Shown here: in pieces, positions 6,746 to 14,614 of the stretch
How the letters are laid out: each line of letters starts with the position of its first letter
How positions within the stretch are numbered: the stretch's first letter is position 1
The notes under the pieces: generated by a model
Databases searched by the model: none
Told to the model about the DNA's origin: nothing
What the model saw: the letters and a program-made list of their open reading frames with translations, nothing else
Made by a program: the position numbers and the translations under genes
Source of the DNA: Chthoniobacterales bacterium
GTDB lineage: Bacteria; Verrucomicrobiota; Verrucomicrobiia; Chthoniobacterales; UBA10450
Length of the DNA: 34,927 nucleotides
Direction of reading: 5' to 3'
Assembly: GCA_013697365.1 (NCBI GenBank)
Contig: JACCXA010000157.1
Coordinates: 1-34,927, forward strand

Positions 6746-8971
6746 TAGGAGCTGATACGGATCCACATCCACCGAGGCCAGCACGTCTTCCGGCATCGGT
6801 AATTTATCGAGCGTGCTTCGGACGAGACGGCTGAGCCGCATGATGGCTTCGCCGCGGAGCAGGATATGGTAACGGAATTGCCCTTGCAGTTTCTCGAGCG
6901 GCGCGGGCGCAGGATCGCTCAAGATGAATTCCTTTGGCAAGGCCTCGCGCAGCCGGCGCGCCAGCGTTTCCGCGGAAAACTTCGCACGGGCTTCGTGCGC
7001 TGAACGGACGGTCAGCAGCACCGCGTGCGTGAAGGGTGGAAAGTCGCAGCGCTCCCGAAATTCCAGCTCCTGCTCGAAGTAGCCGACAAAATCATGATGC
7101 CGCGCGAATTGAATCGACGGACTGAAAGGCGTGAAGGTTTGCACGAAAACCTCCCCCGGCGTTTCACCGCGACCGGCCCGCCCGGCGACTTGGGTAAGGA
7201 GCTGAAAGGTTCGTTCGCCCGCGCGGAAATCCGGCAGATGAAGCGCAAGATCGGCATTGATGATCCCGACCAGGGTGACGTTCGGAAAATGCAGGCCCTT
7301 CGCGATCATCTGAGTCCCGACCAGGATATCGATCTTGCCCCCACGGAAAGCGCGGAGCGTTTCACGGAAGGCATCTTTGCGCGTCATGGAGTCGGCGTCC
7401 ATCCGCCGGACGACCGCTTTCGGGAAGAGCTGTTGTACGTTTGCCTCTACTTTCTCGGTCCCGAAGCCCGAGTAGATGAGCGCGTCTTCTCCGCACGCCG
7501 GGCACTTCTTCGGGACCGCGGCGGTGTGTCCGCAAAGGTGGCAGTTCAGACGCGAAGCGGTGCGATGGAACGTGAGTGCTACGCTGCAATTCGGGCACTC
7601 GCGCGCCTCTCCGCAGGCGCTGCAAAGAAGCGAAGTGGAAAACCCGCGGCGGTTCAGAAAGAGGATCGTCTGCTCGCGCTTTTCCAGGCGCGCCAGGATC
7701 GCGGTATGCAGCTTCTCGCCTAGAATGGTGAGGGACTTCGCTTTTCGTTTCTCCTGTCGAAGGTCAACGATGCGAATCAGCGGCATCTGGTTGCCGTCCA
7801 CCCGCAGCGTCAGGTTCACGAGCCGATATTTGCCTCGTGTAGCGTTGTAGTACGTCTCGAGCGATGGCGTCGCCGTTCCGAGCAGCACCACGCAGTTCTC
7901 CAGCTTGCCACGCACGACGGCCACATCCCGCGCCTGGTAGCGCGGCGCTTCCTCCTGCTTGTAGGAAGTCTCGTGTTCTTCATCGACGACGATGAGCCCG
8001 AGGTTTTCCAGCGGCGCGAAAATCGCGCTCCGCGCCCCGATCACGATTCGGGCGCGTCCGCTCTGAATCTTGTGCCATTCATCGTGCCGCTCGCCTTCCG
8101 AAAGTCGGCTGTGCAAGACTGCGACCATGTCGGCTGCTTCCGAGAAGCGGCTCTTGAATCGCTCGACGGTCTGCGGCGTGAGGGAAATTTCCGGCACCAG
8201 CACGATGGCCGTCTTACCTCGGGCCAGGGTGAAGCGGATCGCTTGCAAATAAATTTCCGTCTTGCCGCTGCCGGTCACGCCGTGGAGCAGGATCGGCCGA
8301 GCCCCAGCCGAATCGGCTAACGACTCCTCGACCACCGCGAGAGCCGCGGTTTGCTCCGCGTTCAACTCCAGATTGGTCGTCGCGACGAACTGCTCATCGG
8401 CATGGGGATCGCGCTGCACCGCCTCTTCCCGCAGCTCTATAAGCCCGCGCTTCGCGAGGGCGCGGAGCGTCTGATTGTCGAGCGATGTTTGCCGAAGCAG
8501 ATCCGCGGCCGGGACGGGGCCGCTGAGTTGACCCACTGCCTGGAGTAGATCCGCCTGGCGCGGCGCGCGCTTGCGCAATTTCTCCAGCGCGTCCGCGGAG
8601 AGCCCGGCTCCCGGATGCACGAAGAGCTGCTTCTTCCAGCTCACCTCCGCGCGGCGGATGACCTGCGGGAGCAGGCTGCGCATCACGGTCTCGATCGAGC
8701 AGCAGTAATAAGCGCTCATCCAGCGCGCGAGCTCGATCAGTTTTGGACTAAGCGCCGCACCCTCACCGACGATGGCCTCGATAGGCCGGATGCCCGACGC
8801 GTCCGACTCCTCCAGAATGGCCACGACCGTCGCGAGAGCGGCTTTGTCGCGAAAAGGCACGCGCACACGCCAGCCGATCTCGATTCGGTCGGCGAAAGTT
8901 TCGGGGATCAGGTAATCCAGCTCGCGCTGAATCGCACGATCGACGATGACGCGGGCGTATTTCGGTTTCAC
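6743..8971 (-). CDS. priA: Primosomal protein N' (replication restart helicase PriA)
   Basis: This 742-residue superfamily 2 helicase reloads the replicative helicase at stalled forks. The N-terminal DNA-binding domain starts YARVIVDRAIQRELDYLIP. The helicase core shows Walker A GVTGSGKT (231-238), DEEH box (330-333), GTATPSLETY (365-374), and motifs V/VI in LVGTQMIAKGLHFPNV and QVAGRAGRG. The zinc-binding insert between the two helicase lobes has all eight cysteines (C450, C453, C459, C462, C477, C480, C490, C493). Length and domain order are normal. The start at MKPKYARV (8971) lies about 18 bases downstream of a heptamer repeat array (8989-9035), which therefore sits in the promoter or leader. 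The gene ends in TAG directly followed by a palindrome. Confidence 0.97.
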   Translation of the reverse strand: MKPKYARVIVDRAIQRELDYLIPETFADRIEIGWRVRVPFRDKAALATVVAILEESDASGIRPIEAIVGEGAALSPKLIELARWMSAYYCCSIETVMRSLLPQVIRRAEVSWKKQLFVHPGAGLSADALEKLRKRAPRQADLLQAVGQLSGPVPAADLLRQTSLDNQTLRALAKRGLIELREEAVQRDPHADEQFVATTNLELNAEQTAALAVVEESLADSAGARPILLHGVTGSGKTEIYLQAIRFTLARGKTAIVLVPEISLTPQTVERFKSRFSEAADMVAVLHSRLSEGERHDEWHKIQSGRARIVIGARSAIFAPLENLGLIVVDEEHETSYKQEEAPRYQARDVAVVRGKLENCVVLLGTATPSLETYYNATRGKYRLVNLTLRVDGNQMPLIRIVDLRQEKRKAKSLTILGEKLHTAILARLEKREQTILFLNRRGFSTSLLCSACGEARECPNCSVALTFHRTASRLNCHLCGHTAAVPKKCPACGEDALIYSGFGTEKVEANVQQLFPKAVVRRMDADSMTRKDAFRETLRAFRGGKIDILVGTQMIAKGLHFPNVTLVGIINADLALHLPDFRAGERTFQLLTQVAGRAGRGETPGEVFVQTFTPFSPSIQFARHHDFVGYFEQELEFRERCDFPPFTHAVLLTVRSAHEARAKFSAETLARRLREALPKEFILSDPAPAPLEKLQGQFRYHILLRGEAIMRLSRLVRSTLDKLPMPEDVLASVDVDPYQLL

Positions 8972-8988
8972 GAATTAGGAGCGGCAGG

Positions 8989-9035
8989 AAAACATCGAAC
9001 ATCCAACATCGAACACCGAACATCGAACATCGAAT
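8989..9035 (+). repeat. Solo heptamer array (AACATCG)6-AATG
   Basis: Six units (AACATCG, AACATCC, AACATCG, AACACCG, AACATCG, AACATCG) end in AATG. No inverted partner is found nearby. It occupies the gap between the divergent priA and transglycosylase genes, so promoters for both must lie in or around it. Confidence 0.9.
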
Positions 9036-9106
9036 GAATTGCGAACATGCTCGCCGAGCGGAATTCGGTTGCCCGCATGGAAGCGTGCGTGATTGATGCA
9101 GCACCG

Positions 9107-9706
9107 ATGCGTTTCGTTCTCAAACTCCTGATCTGTGGTCTGCTCGCGGCCGGCACGGGCACGGCCTACCTCGCCTTCCGCTCGGGCGATACGGTCTACA
9201 CGCTCTATGAATGGATCAGTCCGGCGCGTTTTCAGCAGCACGATGAATTGATTCGCGCGGTCGCCGCGCAATATCGGGTCGATCCGATGCTGGTGAAGTC
9301 TGTCGTTTGGCGCGAAAGCAGTTTCGATCCGCGCAAGTATGGCAGCGCCGGTGAGCGCGGCCTTATGCAGGTGACGGAGAGAGCGGCGGGGGAATGGGCC
9401 CAGGACGGCAAAGTCGAAAATTTTCGCGTGGAGGAGCTGTTCGATCCGAAGGTGAACCTCCGGGCTGGCACGTGGTATTTGGCGCGCGCCCTGGGCCATT
9501 GGAAAAATCAGGTCGACCCAATCCCGTTTGCGCTCGCCGAATATAACGCCGGCGCCAGCCGAGCCCAACGGTGGGCCGGTGGCGAGGACGTGGGCATCGT
9601 TCCGGCCACAACATTTCGGAACAACATCGACTTCCCCGGCACGCGGAAATACGTGGACACGGTTCTGGCGCGTCTGGAGTTTTATAAGCGCCGTGGGCGA
9701 ATGTAG
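9107..9706 (+). CDS. Soluble lytic murein transglycosylase-like protein (GH23/SLT)
   Basis: This is a protein of about 199 residues. It opens with a signal or anchor helix (MRFVLKLLICGLLAAGTGTA) and carries one SLT domain. The catalytic glutamate is in VVWRESSFDP (E70), followed by the family motifs GERGLMQVT (82-90) and AEYNAGASRAQRW near residue 145. It would cleave the glycan strands of peptidoglycan in the periplasm with formation of 1,6-anhydro ends. I start it at the ATG at 9107 because the hydrophobic helix begins there; ATGs at 9077 and 9047 are in frame but add residues without a signal character and approach the heptamer repeat. It ends in TAG, immediately merged with the palindrome AGCCGCGCGGCT. 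Confidence 0.87.
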   Translation: MRFVLKLLICGLLAAGTGTAYLAFRSGDTVYTLYEWISPARFQQHDELIRAVAAQYRVDPMLVKSVVWRESSFDPRKYGSAGERGLMQVTERAAGEWAQDGKVENFRVEELFDPKVNLRAGTWYLARALGHWKNQVDPIPFALAEYNAGASRAQRWAGGEDVGIVPATTFRNNIDFPGTRKYVDTVLARLEFYKRRGRM

Positions 9707-9716
9707 CCGCGCGGCT
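9704..9716 (+). repeat. TAG-linked palindrome after the transglycosylase gene
   Basis: AGCCGCGCGGCT (9705-9716) is a perfect 12-base palindrome that includes the last two bases of the TAG stop (9704-9706). There is no T-run. Confidence 0.6.
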
Positions 9717-9764
9717 GCGCTGGTCGCTCGTTGTCGCCGCGCTCCAGGAGATGAGGTCGCTTGA

Positions 9765-9884
9765 TTGCTCCACTTCGTACACAAGGTCCAGCGCGGCGAA
9801 ATCCTTCGCGACTATTTGCATACGCTGCGGAAGAGAGCACGGGCCGGGCCGACAGAGAATCGACCCGTCGCGAATCTCTGGTAA
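9765..9884 (+). CDS. Possible 39-residue ORF directly upstream of polX
   Basis: A frame starting at TTG 9765 encodes LHFVHKVQRGEILRDYLHTL and a basic tail ending in NRPVANLW, and stops 9 bases before the polX ATG. The composition is protein-like and the spacing would suit a small leader gene, but the start is not ATG, the length is short and I do not recognise it. It could equally be chance. Confidence 0.22.
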   Translation: MLHFVHKVQRGEILRDYLHTLRKRARAGPTENRPVANLW

Positions 9885-9893
9885 CGGTGTCGC

Positions 9894-11645
9894 ATGGATA
9901 AATCGGCGATCGCTGACACGATGGAAAAGATCGCGACGCTCCTGGAGCTAAAGGCGGAAAACCCGTTTAAGATCCGCGCTTACACCAACGCGGCTCGTTC
10001 CATTGAAACGTGGGGAGGAAACGCCGCCGACCTGCGCGACGAGGCGACGCTCGCGAGCATCCCCGGCGTCGGCAAAGGGATTGCGTCGGTCATCAAGGAC
10101 CTGGCTGGGACGGGAACTTCGAGCTTCTTCGAAACACTGCGCGCGGAGTTTCCACCGGATATTTTCGAGCTCTTCACGCTGCCGGGGCTCGGCGGCAAGA
10201 AGATCAAAGCCCTTTACGAGAAACTTCACGTCGGCTCGATCGCGCAATTGAAGGAAGCGTGCGAATCCGATCGCGTCGCCGAGTTGCCGGGATTCGGCAA
10301 GGCCACCCAGGAAAAGCTTTGCCGCGCGATCGAGGAACGTTCGAAGCAGTCCGGCTCCTTTCAGTTGGGGCAGATCGCGGCGGAGGCGGAGACGCTGCAG
10401 GATCATCTGCGCGCGCTCGAGGAAGCGTTGCACGTCTGCATCGCAGGGAGCTATCGGCGCCGGAAGGAAATCGTCCGTGATCTTGATTTTATCGTGGCGA
10501 CAAACGCACCGGCCGTGGTCTCGAAATTCTTCATCTCGCATCCTCTGGTGGACTCAGTTCTGGTGCAGGGCGCCACGAAATCGAGCGTGCGGCTGCGTTC
10601 CGGCATTCAGTGCGATCTGCGCGTCATCACCGCGGCCGAATATCCATTTGCGCTCAATTCTTTCACTGGGAGCAAGGAGCACAATGTGGTGCTTCGGAAC
10701 CGGGCCTTGCAAAACGGTTGGACGTTGAACGAATATCGGATCGCCCTGGCCCCGCTCGCGCCCGAGGCGAAGAAGAGGCGCCAGGCCGCGAAGGAGATTC
10801 CCGAGATTCGTGACGAGGCCGAACTCTACCGCTCGTTAGGCTTGGATTACATCGCGCCCGAGCTGCGCGAAAACAATGGCGAATTTGAGGCTGCGGCAGA
10901 GGGACGATTGCCGCGGCTGATCGAGAAGGAAAATATTCGCGGCACATTCCATTGTCACACGACCGCAAGCGATGGACGAAATTCGCTCGAGGAAATGGCG
11001 GACGCGGCGGAGGAATTGGGGCTGCAATATCTCGGGATCGCAGATCACAGCCGTAGCTCGATCCAGGCGCGTGGCCTGGACGAGGCGCGCCTGCGCGTGC
11101 AGATGGCGAAAATCCGCGGCTTAAACGAGGAGCGCGAAGGCTTCCGTATTTTCTCCGGGGTGGAATGCGACATCCTGCGCGATGGCTCGCTTGATTTTCC
11201 GGATGAACTCCTGGCCGAACTAGACTTCGTCGTCGCTTCGGTGCACTCCGCCTTTACTCTCCCCGAGGCGGAAATGACGAAGCGAATTATCCGCGCGCTG
11301 AGCAACCCTTACGTCACGTTTCTCGCGCACCCCACTGGCCGTCTGCTCTTACGCCGCGAGCCGTATGCCGTCGACATTCCGGCCATCATCGAAGCCGCCG
11401 CGGAGACCGGGACCTGGATCGAGATCAATGCCGCTCCGAAACGTCTCGATCTCGATTGGCGCTGGTGGCCGCGCGCAAAAGCGCAGGGAGTCAAATGTGT
11501 CATCAATCCGGATGCTCACGCGGTCGATCGCTTGCAGGAGCTTTGGTTCGGTATTGGCGTCGCGCGGAAAGGATGGCTGACCAAGGAAGATGTCGTGAAC
11601 TGCCTGCCGCTGGGGAAAATCGAAGTGGAGCTTGCGCGCCACTAA
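9894..11645 (+). CDS. polX: Family X DNA polymerase with PHP domain (PolX)
   Basis: This is a 583-residue bifunctional repair enzyme. Helix-hairpin-helix segments appear in SIPGVGKGIASVI (55-67), LPGLGGKKIKALY (96-108) and LPGFGKATQEKL (131-142). The nucleotidyltransferase site has GSYRRRKEIVRDLDFI (185-200) with metal-binding D196 and D198, and the third aspartate in QCDLRV (D241). The C-terminal PHP domain begins FHCHTTASDGRNSLEEM (H353, H355) and continues with GIADHS, FSGVECDI, VASVHS, FLAHPTGRLL and INPDAHAVD, a complete set of metal ligands. Bacterial enzymes of this type fill short gaps and have 3'-5' exonuclease and AP-endonuclease activity through PHP. Length is normal. A single gene, not obviously in an operon. 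Confidence 0.95.
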   Translation: MDKSAIADTMEKIATLLELKAENPFKIRAYTNAARSIETWGGNAADLRDEATLASIPGVGKGIASVIKDLAGTGTSSFFETLRAEFPPDIFELFTLPGLGGKKIKALYEKLHVGSIAQLKEACESDRVAELPGFGKATQEKLCRAIEERSKQSGSFQLGQIAAEAETLQDHLRALEEALHVCIAGSYRRRKEIVRDLDFIVATNAPAVVSKFFISHPLVDSVLVQGATKSSVRLRSGIQCDLRVITAAEYPFALNSFTGSKEHNVVLRNRALQNGWTLNEYRIALAPLAPEAKKRRQAAKEIPEIRDEAELYRSLGLDYIAPELRENNGEFEAAAEGRLPRLIEKENIRGTFHCHTTASDGRNSLEEMADAAEELGLQYLGIADHSRSSIQARGLDEARLRVQMAKIRGLNEEREGFRIFSGVECDILRDGSLDFPDELLAELDFVVASVHSAFTLPEAEMTKRIIRALSNPYVTFLAHPTGRLLLRREPYAVDIPAIIEAAAETGTWIEINAAPKRLDLDWRWWPRAKAQGVKCVINPDAHAVDRLQELWFGIGVARKGWLTKEDVVNCLPLGKIEVELARH

Positions 11646-11881
11646 GACCTCCGATGAGATAACCATCCTATAATCATTCAGCGCATTCGCCGCGTCTGTG
11701 GTGGTGAGTCAACGCCCCGGCTACAACCTGAGGCTCGCGCTGCATTTCAGCGTAACCGAGCGAGAATTTGTTGCAGTACCCCGGTGGAGTTCGAATGATG
11801 CCAACACGACGCGCAACTTCTTCACCGGCTTTATAGCTCCTCGTGAGTGCGGTGACGGCGTGTCTCTCCGGCTGCGGCGCG
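11646..11881. other. Intergenic region between convergent polX and the HTTM gene
   Basis: This is 236 bases with no convincing reading frame on either strand. A weak hairpin (CGCTG...CAGCG near 11734-11750) is present without a T-run. I see no RNA gene or recognisable regulatory element. Confidence 0.6.
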
Positions 11882-13321
11882 TCATTCCGCCCCCGGCTCG
11901 CTCTCTTCAGCGGGCGCTGGCTTCGCGTCTACGGGGCGGATCATGGGCAGCGGTTCCTTCATTGGGAGAATCCAGGGAGCCGGCCGCAGCGTGCGCGGTT
12001 CGGCCGCCAGGTTTACGCTTTGGTTGACGAAGAGCTCGGGCTTGCGGCCATTGAGCGACGCCATGACGCGTGCTTCCACGCGGAGCGGTTTCACCCCGCG
12101 TTGCGGCAGTTTCCCGGCAAGAAAGTGCGCGAACTGCAGAATCATGTCGGGCGTGGCGGCCATCTTGTTCGCCTGGACCGAGCGCAGATAAGTGCGCGGG
12201 TTCACCTGGGCTTCGCGGCCCACATTTTCATCGATGACGTAGAAGCGCGCGCGCGCCTGACGATCGACCAGCTTCATGCGCCAGCTAAAGCGGTGCCCTT
12301 CCGATGTCCAATCGACGCGCCCGGGATAGAGGAAGTGACGGAGCGGGACGAGTAACTGGAGGAGCACATAAACGCCCAGGAGACTGAGCACCACCGTGGC
12401 ATGCCGCGGCAAAGCGCGCGCGGAAGCGCTTTCGGAAGCAAGCGGCGTCTTTCGTCGGACGAGATGGATCAACCAGCGCGGCCAGGAGGGCGGCAGGAAC
12501 AAAAGTGTCGCGGCGATTCCGAGCCACGGGAAAATGCCAATGCGAAAGAGCTGCGAGTTGATCAGGTGGAAAATGATACCGGCGCAAAGTGCCGGTATGC
12601 GCGTGCGTCGCCAGAGAAGGAGGGGGGCAATGAGCAGATCAAGGAACAGACCTCCGTAGCTCACCGCGTAGACGGCCCATTCTTCTCGGAAGAATTGCCC
12701 GATCACAGGGAAGCTCGTGTTCTTCGCCATGTGTGCGCGCATTGGTTCGCCTCGCAGCCAATCGGGCGAGAATTTGGCCAGCCCGCCAAAGAAATAAACG
12801 ATCGCGATCTGCGCGCGCAGGATCCAGAGCGCCCAGGCCGGCGCGGTTTGCGCCCGCAGGCGTGGCCGGAACCAGGCATCGGCGGAAAGCGCGCGATTAG
12901 CCGGCAGAAAGATGAGCAGAAAGCTCAGCAAACAAATCAGATAAAAGTGATTCAGGTAGGTCGCCTGATCGAGGAGGAAGCAGTAAGTAAAGCCGAGGAA
13001 AAACAGGGCGGTGCTCAGGCGATAGAGAAAGCCGATCGTGATGAAGGCCGCCAGACCGCCCAGAGCCCACCAGTGGATGTACATCCCGTTCCCCAGCCAC
13101 GGCCGCACCCATGAGAAGCCGTAGTATTTGAAAAGGAATTGCGGTTCGATCCACTGCGGGTGGATCCAGCCGTAACGGAAATAGCGCGAGACTTCCCAAA
13201 GCATGAGCAGCCCGAACGCGATCCGGAAGAAGACGAGCGACGCGTTGTCGACCGGCGCGAAAAGCGCGTCGCGCAGGCGCTGCCAAAGGGAAGGAGCAAC
13301 GGCGGGGGATCGGACAGTCAT
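11882..13321 (-). CDS. HTTM-domain membrane protein related to vitamin K-dependent gamma-carboxylase
   Basis: The protein has about 479 residues. The membrane part holds several helices: VFFRIAFGLLMLWEVSRYF, an LDQATYLNHFYLICLLSFLL block, and VYFFGGLAKFSPDWLRGEPM (about 175-194). These match the HTTM region of animal gamma-glutamyl carboxylase, including the lysine in GGLAKF (K183) that corresponds to the catalytic K218 of the human enzyme. The soluble part contains EGHRFSWRMKLVDR and a long tail ending in a Pro/Glu-rich segment. Bacterial members are poorly characterised; a carboxylase activity on exported protein is inference. I start it at MTVRSPAVAP (13321); an ATG at 13351 is also in frame. 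The upstream gene (13383-13964), 61 bases away, encodes an exported protein and is probably co-transcribed. Confidence 0.85.
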   Translation of the reverse strand: MTVRSPAVAPSLWQRLRDALFAPVDNASLVFFRIAFGLLMLWEVSRYFRYGWIHPQWIEPQFLFKYYGFSWVRPWLGNGMYIHWWALGGLAAFITIGFLYRLSTALFFLGFTYCFLLDQATYLNHFYLICLLSFLLIFLPANRALSADAWFRPRLRAQTAPAWALWILRAQIAIVYFFGGLAKFSPDWLRGEPMRAHMAKNTSFPVIGQFFREEWAVYAVSYGGLFLDLLIAPLLLWRRTRIPALCAGIIFHLINSQLFRIGIFPWLGIAATLLFLPPSWPRWLIHLVRRKTPLASESASARALPRHATVVLSLLGVYVLLQLLVPLRHFLYPGRVDWTSEGHRFSWRMKLVDRQARARFYVIDENVGREAQVNPRTYLRSVQANKMAATPDMILQFAHFLAGKLPQRGVKPLRVEARVMASLNGRKPELFVNQSVNLAAEPRTLRPAPWILPMKEPLPMIRPVDAKPAPAEESEPGAE

Positions 13322-13330
13322 CTTGAAAAG

Positions 13331-13385
13331 GCGGCCTGCTTCGGGCCGCAAATACTTGGGCGACAGGAGTGTCGCTTCCCGCCTA
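13331..13385 (-). repeat. Two hairpins after the TAG stop of the exported-protein gene
   Basis: GCGACA (13360-13365) pairs with TGTCGC (13370-13375), and GCGGCC (13331-13336) pairs with GGCCGC (13344-13349). The first hairpin shares GGCGAC-x-G/A-x-AGTGTCGCT...CTACT with the element after the PHP gene at 22984-23007, so both belong to one repeat family ending at a TAG stop on the minus strand. Confidence 0.65.
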
Positions 13386-13964
13386 CTTGATCTCCGCCAG
13401 CTTCTTCAAGTCGATCTTCTTCAGCCAGGTCTGGAGCTCGCTCGCGTCCTGGCCGGTCGTCTCGATCTGGAGGAAATAGCGTTTTGCCACCAGCAGCCAG
13501 AGCGTCCCGTGCTTTCCCTCATTCTCAAAGGTTTCGAAGCCCGGCATGCCTTCGACCGTGACGGGCTTGGTGTAGCCGTCGCTCGTGGTTTCGGTGAAGG
13601 CCCAGGCCGCTTGCGTTGACTCGACGTATTCCGGATTGGCCGCTGAATCCAGAATGCTGATAGAAGTGGTGGGCGCGGCGTCTCCCTCGCCCTTCTGGAA
13701 GTCGCGGTGCACACTGGAGAGCTGCGCGTCGCCCATCTCTTCGGTGGCGCCCTCCGCTTCTTCTGCCTTCCAGTCAGAGGGAGGCTCCGGCAGAAGCGGG
13801 AGGAGCTTTTTGTAATCAACGACCGTCGCACCTGCCAGGCTGGCGGCGACTTCGTTGCCGGGAGGGGGCGGCTGCGCCGTGGAGGATAGCGCGAATCCAA
13901 AGCCACCGACGAGCAGCGCGAAAAAGAAGGCAGGAGTGGATCGGCGCAAAAGATTGGTCTTCAT
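13383..13964 (-). CDS. Exported protein of unknown function, Glu-rich segment
   Basis: This is a 193-residue protein with a clear signal peptide (basic MKTNLLRRS, hydrophobic AFFFALLVGGFGFALSSTAQ). The mature part begins with a Pro-rich linker, then VDYKKLLPLLPEPPSDWKAE, an acidic EEAEGATEEMGDA stretch, a predicted alpha/beta region (TTSISILDSAANPEYV, VEGMPGFETFENEG) and ends TWLKKIDLKKLAEIK. The pattern of a small periplasmic protein with a LP-x-x-P-x-GW-like start occurs in many soil bacteria, but I cannot name the family. It lies upstream of the HTTM/carboxylase-like gene in the same orientation, so it could be a partner or substrate of that protein; this is speculation based on adjacency and acidic content. 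Confidence 0.75.
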   Translation of the reverse strand: MKTNLLRRSTPAFFFALLVGGFGFALSSTAQPPPPGNEVAASLAGATVVDYKKLLPLLPEPPSDWKAEEAEGATEEMGDAQLSSVHRDFQKGEGDAAPTTSISILDSAANPEYVESTQAAWAFTETTSDGYTKPVTVEGMPGFETFENEGKHGTLWLLVAKRYFLQIETTGQDASELQTWLKKIDLKKLAEIK

Positions 13965-14068
13965 GGGCGCGACAGGGCTACTCCGGAAACTTTGGATGAA
14001 TTAGCCGCGGGGCAAGGGCCAAGTTTTCAACTTGCACCGCCCCGCGCGCAAGCGGGAAGCTTCGCCAA

Positions 14069-14554
14069 ATGAGTCTCCCTTGCGCGATCCGTAAAGCCAA
14101 CGTGGATGATGTGCCGCTGATTGGGCAGCTCATTCGTGAGCTGGCGGAGTACGAACGCGCACCGGACGATGCGGTCGCGAGCGAAGCTCAGCTTCGCGAG
14201 GTTCTTTTTGGTGAGAAGCCGGCTGCGGAAGTCCTTCTGGCGTTCGAAAAAGAGGAACCGGTCGGATTCGCCGTCTACTTCTTTAATTTTTCGACGTGGC
14301 TCGGGCGTCCCGGATTGTATCTCGAAGATCTCTTCGTCCGGCCGGAAACTCGAGGTCGTGGATATGGGCGCGCGTTGCTGCAGCGGCTGGCGCAAATTGC
14401 GGAGCAACGGGGCTGCGGACGGATGGAGTGGGCGGTGCTGGATTGGAATGAACCGGCAATTCAATTCTACAGGAAGCTCGGGGCCAGACCGATGGAGGAC
14501 TGGACGGTCTTTCGCCTAACGAGTGAAGGGATCGGGGGACTGGCGGAGAGGTAG
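14069..14554 (+). CDS. GNAT N-acetyltransferase, spermidine/thialysine acetyltransferase-like
   Basis: This 161-residue protein covers one full GNAT domain. Acetyl-CoA binds at RGRGYG (95-100) in the context LYLEDLFVRPETRGRGYGRA. FFNFSTWLGRPGLYLEDLFV (71-90) is strongly characteristic of the SSAT/thialysine N-acetyltransferase group, which acetylates polyamines or amino-acid side-chain amines such as thialysine; the exact substrate is not fixed by sequence. The conserved C-terminal WNEPAIQFYRKLGA (126-139) contains the catalytic tyrosine. A GGGAAG motif lies 10 bases before the ATG. The gene precedes the GH15 hydrolase by 60 bases. Its TAG stop is the start of an inverted repeat (14551-14607). 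Confidence 0.9.
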   Translation: MSLPCAIRKANVDDVPLIGQLIRELAEYERAPDDAVASEAQLREVLFGEKPAAEVLLAFEKEEPVGFAVYFFNFSTWLGRPGLYLEDLFVRPETRGRGYGRALLQRLAQIAEQRGCGRMEWAVLDWNEPAIQFYRKLGARPMEDWTVFRLTSEGIGGLAER

Positions 14555-14607
14555 CGCACGCCTCTGGCTTGCGTTCCCGCAAAGCACAAGCGAAACGCAT
14601 GTGCTAC
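14551..14607 (+). repeat. TAG-linked inverted repeat between the GNAT and GH15 genes
   Basis: GTAGCGCA (14551-14558) pairs with TGTGCTAC (14600-14607) with one G-U pair, enclosing further complementary blocks such as GCGTT/AACGC. The first arm contains the GNAT stop codon. The element fills almost the whole 60-base gap. Confidence 0.6.
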
Positions 14608-14614
14608 GCCCCCC

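Noticed and set aside
9363..9821. Minus-strand frame with VYEVEQSSDLISW, resembling repeat segments of verrucomicrobial surface proteins
   Set aside because: It lies mostly antisense to the transglycosylase, has no signal or tail, and only a dozen residues match.
11780..11810. tRNA-like T-loop (GTTCGAAT)
   Set aside because: No matching T-stem, anticodon arm or acceptor stem could be folded around it.
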